A stretch of DNA of 64,000 bases from Clostridia bacterium (GTDB lineage Bacteria > Bacillota > Clostridia > TANB77 > CAG-508): positions 1 through 64,000 of the forward strand of contig JAGALX010000027.1 in NCBI GenBank assembly GCA_017625035.1. The letters are read 5' to 3'. Under the pieces are notes generated by a model that saw only the letters and a program-made list of their open reading frames with translations, had not been told where the DNA came from and searched no databases. This document shows, piece by piece, positions 16,191 through 23,426 of the stretch (positions are counted from its first letter, which is position 1; every line of letters starts with the position of its first letter). The position numbers and the translations under genes were made by a program.

Positions 16191-16907
16191 ATGATACTTT
16201 TTGATAAAATAAAAAAAGAAATTGAAAAGAAAAAGTATAAAGTTTATGAAGTAAATCTTGCTTTAGAAGTTGTAAAAAATGGAATACAGTTTGAAAATTT
16301 TGAAAAGTTACAAAATTTTATGTCTGACCAAAACATTAATACAATCTTTTTTTCTAAATATTATGATAGCTATGAGAATTATGTTATTACAGAGGAAACT
16401 TTTAGAAATGCAAGAAGCTATTTTGACTACAATATTATAGACATTATTTCAGATGATATTGATAAATACAATCAAGAAATTTTAAAAATAGATTTTAATA
16501 AACCTTGTTCAGTTGTTATTTCTTGTGTTTTTCAAGGACAATATTGTTTTGTATGTTTAGAAGATGATAAATCATTTGATGAAGATAAATTAATTGGAGC
16601 AGAAGAAAAATTATATGAAATTATTGAAAAAAATAAAATGAATATTGATAAACAAGAAAATGAAAATAAAAAAATTATTGAAAACTTGAAAGAAGAAGTA
16701 CGAGAAAAAATACTTAAAGACGAAAAATTTTTATTATGTACAACTAAACAATTAAGAAAAAATTACACAAGAACTTTATTTAAAGAAAAATTAGGAAATC
16801 ATTATAAACTTTTAAAAGATATATGGACAACAGACGCACCAGTTGGAGTTTATACAGACGCAATAGATTTTGTTGAAATGATATGGAAAGAAATTAAACA
16901 AAATTAA
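16191..16907 (+). CDS. Hypothetical charged, coiled-coil-containing protein
   Basis: A 238-residue protein starting 7 bases after AAAGGAG. The N-terminal two thirds alternate strands and helices. Residues about 140-180 (Glu/Lys/Asn-rich) form a probable coiled coil, and a helical C-terminus ends in Trp/Ile/Lys. No catalytic motif is recognised. It directly follows the HEPN-motif gene and is followed by a terminator, so the two may work together, but the function is unknown. Confidence 0.55.
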   Translation: MILFDKIKKEIEKKKYKVYEVNLALEVVKNGIQFENFEKLQNFMSDQNINTIFFSKYYDSYENYVITEETFRNARSYFDYNIIDIISDDIDKYNQEILKIDFNKPCSVVISCVFQGQYCFVCLEDDKSFDEDKLIGAEEKLYEIIEKNKMNIDKQENENKKIIENLKEEVREKILKDEKFLLCTTKQLRKNYTRTLFKEKLGNHYKLLKDIWTTDAPVGVYTDAIDFVEMIWKEIKQN

Positions 16908-16921
16908 CAATATTTTTATTA

Positions 16922-16954
16922 AGAATAGTTAATATGGCTATTCTTTTTTATTTT
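16922..16954 (+). terminator. Terminator closing the cargo operon
   Basis: The stem AGAATAG/CTATTCT (16922-16928 with 16938-16944) is followed by TTTTT. Confidence 0.75.
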
Positions 16955-17177
16955 GCATTTTTAAAGTTTTAATGGATAATTTATCAACTTAATAATATTT
17001 TTAATTTTGGAACGTATTTTAAGAATAAAGGAACACAATATAAACGTCTTAACAAAAGATACAGATTATGCTACAATGTAAATACAAAAAAATTTATATA
17101 AATTTTTCATATTTTAGTGAATTTCCAGAATAAATGTGCTATAATATGTTTCGTTAAGTTAAGTATATATTAATTAA

Positions 17178-17278
17178 ATTCAAATGTTATAAAAATGTTA
17201 TAAAATATAAAATCTCAATATGCCAAATGCACAAATAAAGCATATTTGAGGAGTTAGTCTATCCGACTACCGCCTCCA
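17178..17278. other. Attachment-type site 2 (likely attR of element A)
   Basis: The arm-like repeat begins ATTCAAATGTTATAAAAATG (17178-17207 in full). A 15-base palindrome TAGTCTATCCGACTA (17255-17269) and the core GCCTCCA (17272-17278) follow. The arm repeat matches 18691-18720 in 29 of 30 positions. The palindrome recurs exactly at 20918-20932. A terminator follows, as after tRNA-Cys. Confidence 0.6.
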
Positions 17279-17334
17279 GGATGACAACGGTATACGTGGT
17301 ATTACAAAATATCACAGTATAACACAAAATGCAA

Positions 17335-17362
17335 AAATACTCTCTGAAAAGGGAGTATTTTT
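17335..17362 (+). terminator. Terminator next to attachment site 2
   Basis: The stem AAATACTC/GAGTATTT (17335-17342 with 17353-17360) is followed by T residues. Confidence 0.7.
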
Positions 17363-17484
17363 CATTGATTAGATATTTCACTTATCACAGATTAGCATAA
17401 ATTGTTGCGCAAATTGCATTAACATTACGTTATTCATTTAATCTATAAATTTTATAAAAAGAAATGAAAATTTGTTCTGTTCGC

Positions 17485-17513
17485 TTGAATTTTATATATA
17501 AATATTGTATAGT
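17485..17513 (+). promoter_or_regulatory. Promoter of the candidate type I toxin
   Basis: TTGAAT (17485-17490), a 17-base spacer and TATAGT (17508-17513), giving a predicted leader of about 70 bases before the toxin start. The leader contains GTGGTTTTGCCAC (17544) and a TACGAA/TTCGTA hairpin just before the ribosome site. Confidence 0.6.
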
Positions 17514-17588
17514 ATTTAACATAGGAAATGAGAATAAGCAGATGTGGTTTTGCCACCAATTTTACGAATCTTCGTAGGAAGGGTGGTG

Positions 17589-17708
17589 ATGTTTATGGTT
17601 AAAGTGATACTATTTTTAATAATATCATTGATGTTATCTTTAACATTAAACGTTGCCTTGACAGCAGTTCTGTATAAGAACTGGGTTGATAAGCAACTAC
17701 ATAAATAA
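17589..17708 (+). CDS. Candidate type I toxin: 39-residue hydrophobic peptide
   Basis: A 39-codon frame, too short for most gene callers. One membrane helix (about residues 4-28, VILFLIISLMLSL onward) is followed by a basic/aromatic tail YKNWVDKQLHK. This is the layout of Fst/TxpA/BsrG-type toxins. A purine-rich AGGAAGGG site precedes the ATG (a second in-frame ATG is 2 codons later), and a TACGAATCTTCGTA hairpin abuts the site and could hide it. A convergent small RNA is predicted to overlap the 3' end. The peptide sequence does not identify a named family. Confidence 0.6.
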   Translation: MFMVKVILFLIISLMLSLTLNVALTAVLYKNWVDKQLHK

Positions 17709-17711
17709 AAA

Positions 17712-17748
17712 AATAAACCATTCTGCTATGCCGAGCTAATGGTTTATT
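17712..17748. terminator. Shared terminator of toxin mRNA and antisense RNA
   Basis: A perfect 11-bp stem AATAAACCATT (17712-17722 with 17738-17748) with a 15-base loop. The A-rich 5' flank gives a long T run on the minus strand, and a shorter T-rich flank lies on the plus strand. Confidence 0.75.
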
Positions 17749-17797
17749 AAAACTATATCTTGGCAAAACCACGTTTGTGGATTTGTCATTTTCTATA
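17712..17797 (-). ncRNA. Predicted antisense RNA of the type I locus
   Basis: A minus-strand promoter, TTGACT, an 18-base spacer and TATAAT (plus-strand 17801-17830), should start an RNA near 17795 that ends at the shared hairpin, about 80 bases. It overlaps the 3' end of the toxin mRNA. It carries GTGGTTTTGCCA, the same 12 bases found in the toxin leader at 17544 (inverted in the DNA). This resembles the convergent par/Fst arrangement, although par uses direct repeats. Confidence 0.5.
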
Positions 17798-17890
17798 TTT
17801 ATTATAATCTATTTATCTATATAAAGTCAAGAAATTTGATAAAATAAAAAACTTATTAACATAGATAGTAAGTTGTAAAGGAGTAAAAAG

Positions 17891-18418
17891 ATGGAAATAG
17901 TTAAATATGAACCAATATATTATACGCAAGTAAACGATATATATGAAAAATCATTTCCACAAGAAGAAAAATATATAACATTAGATAAAATGATACAAAG
18001 TCAAGGTAGCGAACTTTACTGTTTAGTAGATAATGAAATAGTATTAGGGATTATGTATTTAATATTTTATAAAGATATGATTTTTATCCTATATTTAGCA
18101 GTAAATACAGAAAAGCGTTCCAAAGGATACGGAAGTTATTTGTTAAAATGGTGTTTAGAGAAATATGGTGATAAAAAGATATATTTAAATATTGAAGAAG
18201 TAAAAAAAGAGTTTAAGGATTATGAAACGAGAAAGAAAAGATTGGATTTTTATCTAAAAAATGGTTTTTTTATTACAAATTATATAAGTAAGGAAGAATT
18301 AGAGAATTTTAATATTCTTTCAAATAGCTTAGAGATAGATATTAATCAGTATAAAATATTAGATAAAGTTGTTGCTAAAATTTTAGATGAACCTATTTCT
18401 AATATTGTAAAAAGATAG
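17891..18418 (+). CDS. GNAT-family N-acetyltransferase
   Basis: A 175-residue protein. The acetyl-CoA binding motif A is visible as ILYLAVNTEKRSKGYGSYLL (about residues 60-80), with the R-x-x-G-x-G signature at RSKGYG. The preceding strand ELYCLVDNEIVLGIMYL and the later FYLKNGF element are typical of the fold. The acceptor substrate cannot be told. AAAGGAG precedes the ATG. It is the only conventional gene in this integrase-less module, next to the candidate toxin locus. Confidence 0.85.
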   Translation: MEIVKYEPIYYTQVNDIYEKSFPQEEKYITLDKMIQSQGSELYCLVDNEIVLGIMYLIFYKDMIFILYLAVNTEKRSKGYGSYLLKWCLEKYGDKKIYLNIEEVKKEFKDYETRKKRLDFYLKNGFFITNYISKEELENFNILSNSLEIDINQYKILDKVVAKILDEPISNIVKR

Positions 18419-18565
18419 CTATACAACTTACAAGTTGTTCGTAACAGTAAAAAAAGATATCAAAATATTAAACAACATTGCATTACAATTACGTTATAAA
18501 ATATATAGGAATGTCCTGAACACACTAGAAATAAAGGATTTACAGCCACTTCTTATTTGGTTGGC

Positions 18566-18720
18566 GCCTCCAATAAAAAAACGAGAAAATGTTGAAATAT
18601 CAATATTTTCTCGTTTTTTGTGCTTTTAAAATCTAAAAATAAAAATTTAGTATTTTCAAGGTTTTTAGAGATTTTAAAAATTAAAAATAGATTCAAATGT
18701 TATAAAAATGTTACAAAATA
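18566..18720. other. Attachment-type site 3 (left-type)
   Basis: The core GCGCCTCCA (to 18572) is followed by a terminator hairpin (18580-18618) and then the arm repeat at 18691-18720, with a further TTATAACATTT inverted copy at about 18735. The order core, hairpin, arms, leftward gene copies the organisation at tRNA-Cys. It therefore looks like the left end of module B. Confidence 0.5.
18580..18618 (+). terminator. Terminator next to attachment site 3
   Basis: The perfect stem AACGAGAAAAT (18580-18590 with 18605-18615) is followed by TTTTTT. Confidence 0.75.
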
Positions 18721-18753
18721 CAATATCAGATTTTTTTATAACATTTAAATTAT

Positions 18754-19611
18754 TTATTTTAATTTTTTATTATTTTTATCAGATAATTTCAATTGTTCCT
18801 TTTTTTCTTTTTCTATTTGCTTAATACTTTTTGTCGGAGTAGGTAAATCTTCTGGCATTGTACCACCAAGCTTTTTAATTGTTTCTCTTACAGCTTTTCC
18901 CACTTTATTATGTGTATTACAAGCATCTTTTTCATTATCTACTTTATTATCTTTAAGCAACTCATCAGTTTGGGTAATACGGAATATATTAGCACCAAGT
19001 TCAGCACTACCCATAAAGTCTAAAATAGGTTGTCCTTCTTTTAAGCCTTTTCTTTTGGCAATATCATCTGCTGTTTCTCCATTATATAATCCTTTATATC
19101 CTGCATTATTAAATTTACCATAATCTCTAACTCCAGAAGATTTTGCAGTATCAAATAAATATTTATTTCGGTCTGTAACAATTTTTCTATTATACATTCT
19201 TCTTTCATCTTCTGTTAATTGTTTGTATTGTTCTTCTGTTAATTCCTGTTGTCTTGTTTTTACTGCAAAATATGTTTGTGCTAAAGCAACTGCTTTTAGA
19301 CGAGGGTTAGCATTTTGTGCTATAAGATAACAAGCATATCTAGAAAGTTTATAATCTTTTTGCTCTCTTTCAGCTCCTGAACCTATTTGAACCATTTTGT
19401 TGTTAACACCAAAATGGTCTTTACAAGGTATATCAGAATTTTTACAAGCTAATATAGCTTTTTCTATTACTGCATTAAAATACCTCCAATCTTTATAACC
19501 AAGAGTTATCATCAATTCTCTAGCATACCAAAATTCAATTCCATTTTCATCAATATGTTTAATATCTTCAAAAGTTTTCTCTGTATTTAATATTAATTCG
19601 TTTTCACTCAT
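18754..19611 (-). CDS. dinD: DNA damage-inducible protein D (DinD/BRO-type)
   Basis: A 285-residue protein with the DinD layout: an N-terminal BRO-like domain (EFWYARELMITLGYKDWRYF, about 25-45; SRYACYLIAQNANPRLKAVALAQTYF, about 95-120) and a C-terminal part with LFDTAKSSGVRDYGKFNNAGYKGLYNG-type residues (about 155-180). E. coli DinD is SOS-induced and inhibits RecA strand exchange. A GAGGAGG site precedes the start. A LexA-box-like sequence lies about 70 bases upstream. It occupies the integrase position of module B. Confidence 0.9.
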   Translation of the reverse strand: MSENELILNTEKTFEDIKHIDENGIEFWYARELMITLGYKDWRYFNAVIEKAILACKNSDIPCKDHFGVNNKMVQIGSGAEREQKDYKLSRYACYLIAQNANPRLKAVALAQTYFAVKTRQQELTEEQYKQLTEDERRMYNRKIVTDRNKYLFDTAKSSGVRDYGKFNNAGYKGLYNGETADDIAKRKGLKEGQPILDFMGSAELGANIFRITQTDELLKDNKVDNEKDACNTHNKVGKAVRETIKKLGGTMPEDLPTPTKSIKQIEKEKKEQLKLSDKNNKKLK

Positions 19612-19681
19612 ACTGAACCTCCTCTTATATTGTAATTATTTTAAATATTATCATATCTAAGTATATTTTACAATGTTTTGA

Positions 19682-19695
19682 CGAAAAAATGTTCT
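19682..19695. promoter_or_regulatory. Possible LexA box upstream of dinD
   Basis: CGAAAAAATGTTCT differs from the Firmicute consensus CGAAC-N4-GTTCG at two of its ten defined positions. It lies just upstream of a minus-strand promoter-like TTGTAA, 17 bases, TAATAT. Consistent with SOS control of dinD. Confidence 0.4.
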
Positions 19696-19822
19696 TTTTA
19701 CACAGGGTTGCTTTATATAAAACTCAAAAATTTAATACTAAACAATTATCGTCTTGTTATTAAAATAAAATTTAGCCTTTATTTATATAAAAAATGATGT
19801 TAAAATTTTACAGGGTGATTAT

Positions 19823-20808
19823 ATGACTACTACAAATATATTTTTAAAATTAGATAATCCTATTCAAATATCACAAAAATTAAATTTAGTTTTAAAAAAT
19901 ATTAATGATTTAGCCTGGAAAGAATTAATCATAGAAGATGTAAAAAATGAAATCATAAATCGTAAGCAGATAATCAATAAATATAAATTTGATGAAATTC
20001 TGAAATATAGCAATAAAGGTATAGAATATATTATTGATAGAGTTTTAATGATTGAAATAGATGATTTACAAAATTCACTCTATTCCAAAGTAAATAAATA
20101 TATGGACAATCCAACTTGTGAAGGAAAAACTTTTCAAGCAAAATTTATTGATTTTTATCGATTTATTATTAATAATACGCAAATACAAAATAAATATAAA
20201 AATATTTATATTACGTATGACTCTATGCCAATTGATAGTAAAACGGATTTTTTAAGATTATCTGGTTTCAAAGATTATCGTATTAATAATGTAATTAATA
20301 GATGTACAATGACAAATTTTTTTTAGAACAAATAGATAATATCTGTGAATTTGGTAACTACATTGATAAATATATTAAAAATGATAATCGCTTTTTTGAA
20401 TTAAAATATATAATCGATGCATTAAATACAGATGATGATTATAATGCATTTTATATATTTAAACTCGTTTCAATTATAGAAATGCTAGTAAAAAATAAAA
20501 AACATAATTCTTGGGAAGAAGATGATTATAATGTTTTTACTAAATATATATATGATAAAGATAATGTAATCAATAATAAAATAGAATTTGTAAAATTAAT
20601 TATACAAATAAGAAATAAAATTGCACATTGTGATACTAGTGGACTTTATAAAAAACTACATAAATATAAAAACGAATATATGAAACATTATTATTTTGAT
20701 TACTATGAGTATAGTGAAGAAAATTGGATATATTTAAATTTATCTTGTAGATTAAATGCAATATTAGCAGATATATTATATTCAAAAATAATAAATAACA
20801 AATCATGA
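19823..20808 (+). pseudogene. HEPN-motif protein split by a frameshift in a T8 run
   Basis: Two overlapping frames, 19823-20326 and 20302-20808, meet at a run of eight T residues (20317-20324). One added T, or a -1 slip on the T run, joins them into a single protein of about 330 residues. The second half contains IIQIRNKIAHCD (R104 to H109 of that frame), the RX4H motif of HEPN ribonucleases. The first half is helical and unrecognised. The break may be a true mutation, phase variation by a homopolymer, programmed frameshifting or a sequencing error. It lies in integrase-less module B beside dinD. Confidence 0.6.
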
Positions 20809-20844
20809 ATTTTATTTTTAACTTATATAAAAATAAATAAATTT

Positions 20845-20941
20845 AAATGTGAAAAAAATGTAACAAAATAAAATTATCATTGTGTCGAAATTCACTATTG
20901 GTAATCATTAAGGAGACTAGTCTATCCGACTACTGCCTCCA
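20845..20941. other. Attachment-type site 4 (right-type)
   Basis: The arm-like repeat 20845-20870 (AAATGTGAAAAAAATGTAAC then AAAATA), the palindrome TAGTCTATCCGACTA (20918-20932) and the core GCCTCCA (20935-20941) repeat the order at site 2. A terminator follows. Confidence 0.55.
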
Positions 20942-20952
20942 AAACGACAAAA

Positions 20953-21000
20953 AACGACAAATTTTCACTTAAATATTGAAAGTTTGTCGTTCTTTATTTT
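20953..21000 (+). terminator. Terminator next to attachment site 4
   Basis: The stem AACGACAAA/TTTGTCGTT (20953-20961 with 20983-20991) is followed by CTTTATTTTT. Confidence 0.65.
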
Positions 21001-21236
21001 TCAAAGTTTTAACTCAATTAAAATTTTGTCATTTTTTTAATTAAATTAACAAATATCTGTAAAACTACATTAACAGGTTTAATAAATATTAACAAATAAG
21101 CATTGTTCATAATCTTTAATATAAAAATATTTCTCCAGTTTGAATCCAATTATTCAATAGTATAAAAAAAATTATTGATAATATCGAAAATTTGTTCTGT
21201 AATGTGCTCAAAAATATAAAGATGGGAGTGATTGTT

Positions 21237-22164
21237 ATGAATACTGAAACTAATATCACACCAATAAACGAGGCTTTAAATATAGTAAAATATGAAGCAA
21301 ACAATATTAGAAATTTAATTTATTACATAAGAGGAAAACAAGTAATATTAGATAGAGATTTAGCTGAATTATATAATTGCAAAAATGGTACTAAAACCAT
21401 AAATCAAGCAGTTAAAAGAAATATCGAAAGATTTCCTGAAAGATTCATGTTTCAATTAAGTGAAAATGAATATAATTATTTGCGGTCACAAATTGGGACC
21501 GCAAAATAAAATATCAAAAATAAGAAGTCTGCCTTATGCTTTTACAGAACAGGGAGTTGCAATGCTAGCAACTATTATAAGAACAGATGTTGCAGTAGAT
21601 GTAAGTATTAAAATAATGGATGCTTTTGTAGAAATGAGAAAGTTTATTTCAATGAATGGACAAGTTTTTGAGAGATTAACAAATGTTGAATATAAGTTGT
21701 TAGAACATGATAATAAATTCAATCAAGTATTTAATGAGTTACAAAATAATAAAAAAGAAGAATTTAAACAAAAAATATTTTTTAAAGGGCAAATTTGGGA
21801 TAGCTATGAACTGATAATTGATATTATAAAAACAGCTAAAACCAAAATAGTAATAATAGATAATTATATTGATGATAGTATTCTTAAAATGTTACAAAAG
21901 AAAAATAAAAATGTAGAAGTAATTATTTTAACATCCGAAAATTGTAATCTTACTAAATTAGATATTAAGAAATTTAATGAACAATATCCAACACTAAAAA
22001 TAGCTAAGACAGATAAATTTCATGATAGATTTATAATCATAGATAATAAAGAATTATATCATTGTGGGGCATCTCTAAAAGATTTAGGTAAAAAGTGTTT
22101 TGGAATCAATAAAATAGAGGGAATAGATTTTATAGAAAACATAAATAAAACAATTAATTTTTAA
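21237..22164 (+). pseudogene. ORF6N-PLD antirepressor-type protein, frameshifted
   Basis: The first frame (21237-21509) encodes an ORF6N DNA-binding domain (YYIRGKQVILDRDLAELY ... FPERFMFQLSENEYNYLRSQI). The continuation lies in the +1 frame to 22164 (RSLPYAFTEQGVAML, VSIKIMDAFVEMRKFI), followed by a phospholipase-D-like domain (IIIDNYID, HDRFIIIDN, YHCGASLKDLGKK). The joint falls near ATTGGGACC: one G fewer restores a single protein of about 309 residues. ORF6N proteins are phage-type regulators often found in islands. The PLD part has HDR rather than the HxK of active enzymes. Flanked by two copies of the 13-bp repeat. Confidence 0.75.
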
Positions 22165-22263
22165 ATTTTATATAAAACTACATTAAAAGGCAGGCATTTA
22201 TTTGAAAATTTCTGTCTTTTATTATATAATCAAAACATCAATTAGTAAGTTGTGGGGGAGAAT

Positions 22264-22848
22264 ATGATGATTAGAAATATTGTATTAGATATTGGTGGAG
22301 TATTTTTTGATGATAGCAAGCATAACCTTGAAATGTTATTAAATAAAAATTGTGATAACATTTATAAATTGGCTTATGGTAGAGATTTTAAAAAATGCTT
22401 ATTGGGTGAGATAACTGTACAAGAACACGTAAATAGTTTAAAAGGAGAAAAAGAATTTAGTAATATAAATTATATTTTAAAGAAAGATAATTTAGTATAT
22501 TCATATCCTTTGATAAAAAATAATTTTGAATATATAAAAAGCTTAAAGGAAAAGGGATATAGGTTATATTTATTAACTAATATAACTGAGGATAGTTATA
22601 ATTATATAAATAACCTAATTGATATAAATAAAATATTTGATGGTGGAATATATTCTTATCAAGAACATTTGATTAAACCTGATTATGATATATATAATTT
22701 ATTGATTAACAAGTTTAATCTTGATAAAACAGAAACAATATTTTTTGATGATAAAGAAAAAAATGTTATTGCTGCAAATAATGTTGGAATAAATTCATTT
22801 GTATTTACTTCTATTGAAGATATTAAAAACAATTTAAAAAGATGTTAA
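22264..22848 (+). CDS. HAD-superfamily hydrolase
   Basis: A 194-residue protein of the YihX-like HAD phosphatase type. Motif I is IVLDIGGVFFD (about 6-16, nucleophile D9; the usual second Asp is Gly, as in many DxGG members), motif II is YLLTN (about 103-107), the motif III Lys lies in LIKPDYDIY (about 140) and motif IV is IFFDDKEKNV (about 161-170). ATG 22264 follows GGGGGAG. Its substrate is unknown. It lies between two copies of the 13-bp repeat in a region of phage-type remnants. Confidence 0.85.
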   Translation: MMIRNIVLDIGGVFFDDSKHNLEMLLNKNCDNIYKLAYGRDFKKCLLGEITVQEHVNSLKGEKEFSNINYILKKDNLVYSYPLIKNNFEYIKSLKEKGYRLYLLTNITEDSYNYINNLIDINKIFDGGIYSYQEHLIKPDYDIYNLLINKFNLDKTETIFFDDKEKNVIAANNVGINSFVFTSIEDIKNNLKRC

Positions 22849-22875
22849 TAATTTATTTTCAAAACTACATTAACA

Positions 22876-23124
22876 CTACTTAACCCTTCTGTTGCCCTCG
22901 ATTTGAACTGTTGGGAATTTCCCAACAGTTGAATTTTTATCTAACTCTTGCTCTTCAAATATATTTTTTATATGTTCACTTATTGTTGATTTGTCCTTAT
23001 CAAATAATTCTGGAATTTTATTAAGGGGTAACCATATTGTTTCATCATATAAAAATGCTTCGATTTCTATTTTATTATTTTCATCTTCATAAATAATTAA
23101 ATCACCTTTTATTAAATTGTCCAT
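22876..23124 (-). pseudogene. Truncated RhuM-family protein
   Basis: Only the first 82 residues remain of a protein family normally about 300 long. The typical N-terminus is intact (ETIWLPLNKIPELFDKDKSTISEHIKNIFEEQELD), followed by NSTVGKFPTVQIEGNRRVK and a stop. The reading frame ends 2 bases from the third copy of the 13-bp repeat, so the 3' part was probably removed by a recombination at that repeat. The ATG at 23124 follows GAGGAGG. Confidence 0.8.
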
Positions 23125-23426
23125 TTGTATTCCTCCTCTCGTTTTTGAAAGTATATCACTATATAAGCAATATTTTAATATTTTACGCAAACATTTTTTC
23201 GTACATTTGAAATAGGTTAGAAATTAGCTTTTTGCCGAAAGGATTTATTAGTATATAATGTTTCGGTTTAAAATTCAAATAAAATATAACTTGTAATTTA
23301 TCAATATAAAAGTTTTCAATATAAAATTGTGGCATTTACGTAATATAAATAGATAATATAAATCATTTTTTTATCAAATAAACATATAAATATATAGTTA
23401 TATGTAAAAACTAAGGAGGTCAGACA
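23125..23426. other. Gap between the rhuM remnant and the GHMP kinase gene
   Basis: No gene or clear terminator is seen. It must hold the divergent promoters, but no unambiguous TTGACA/TATAAT pair stands out. Confidence 0.4.

Larger units (their letters stand above)
1651..17278. mobile_element. Integrative element A at tRNA-Cys (satellite- or replicon-like)
   Basis: A unit of about 15.6 kb running from the tRNA-Cys 3' end to a GCCTCCA core at 17272-17278. The gene order is integrase and repressor leftward, then excisionase, primase, a Cys-motif protein and an SF2 helicase rightward, then regulators, a serine recombinase and cargo. I see no capsid, portal, terminase, lysis, relaxase or conjugation gene. 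Size and order recall phage-inducible islands (int, repressor, xis, primase), but the absence of any packaging gene leaves an integrated plasmid-like replicon equally possible. The right boundary is inferred from the repeated core and arm sequences. Confidence 0.6.
17279..18572. mobile_element. Integrase-less module between attachment sites 2 and 3
   Basis: About 1.3 kb bounded by GCCTCCA cores at 17272 and 18566. It carries only a candidate type I toxin-antitoxin locus and a GNAT acetyltransferase. It may be a cassette left by, or mobilised by, the integrase of element A. The boundary evidence is short repeats only. Confidence 0.4.
18566..20941. mobile_element. Integrase-less module B (dinD plus split HEPN gene)
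   Basis: About 2.4 kb between a left-type site (core 18566, arms 18691-18720) and a right-type site (arms 20845-20870, palindrome 20918-20932, core 20935-20941). It contains dinD leftward and one broken HEPN gene rightward, and no recombinase. The matched ends suggest a non-autonomous element moved by the integrase of element A or a lost relative. Confidence 0.45.
21061..22873. repeat. Three copies of a 13-bp direct repeat bounding genes
   Basis: AAAACTACATTAA occurs at 21061-21073, 22174-22186 and 22861-22873 in the same orientation. The copies bracket the ORF6N gene, then the HAD gene, and the last abuts the truncated end of rhuM. Confidence 0.6.

Noticed and set aside
17255..17278. A second tRNA or tmRNA 3' end
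   Set aside because: Ends like a tRNA (GCCTCCA) but has no T-arm consensus and no upstream cloverleaf; better read as an attachment site.
18435..18629. 64-codon frame after the GNAT gene
   Set aside because: No ribosome site, spans an attachment-type core and a terminator hairpin, and gives no recognisable product.
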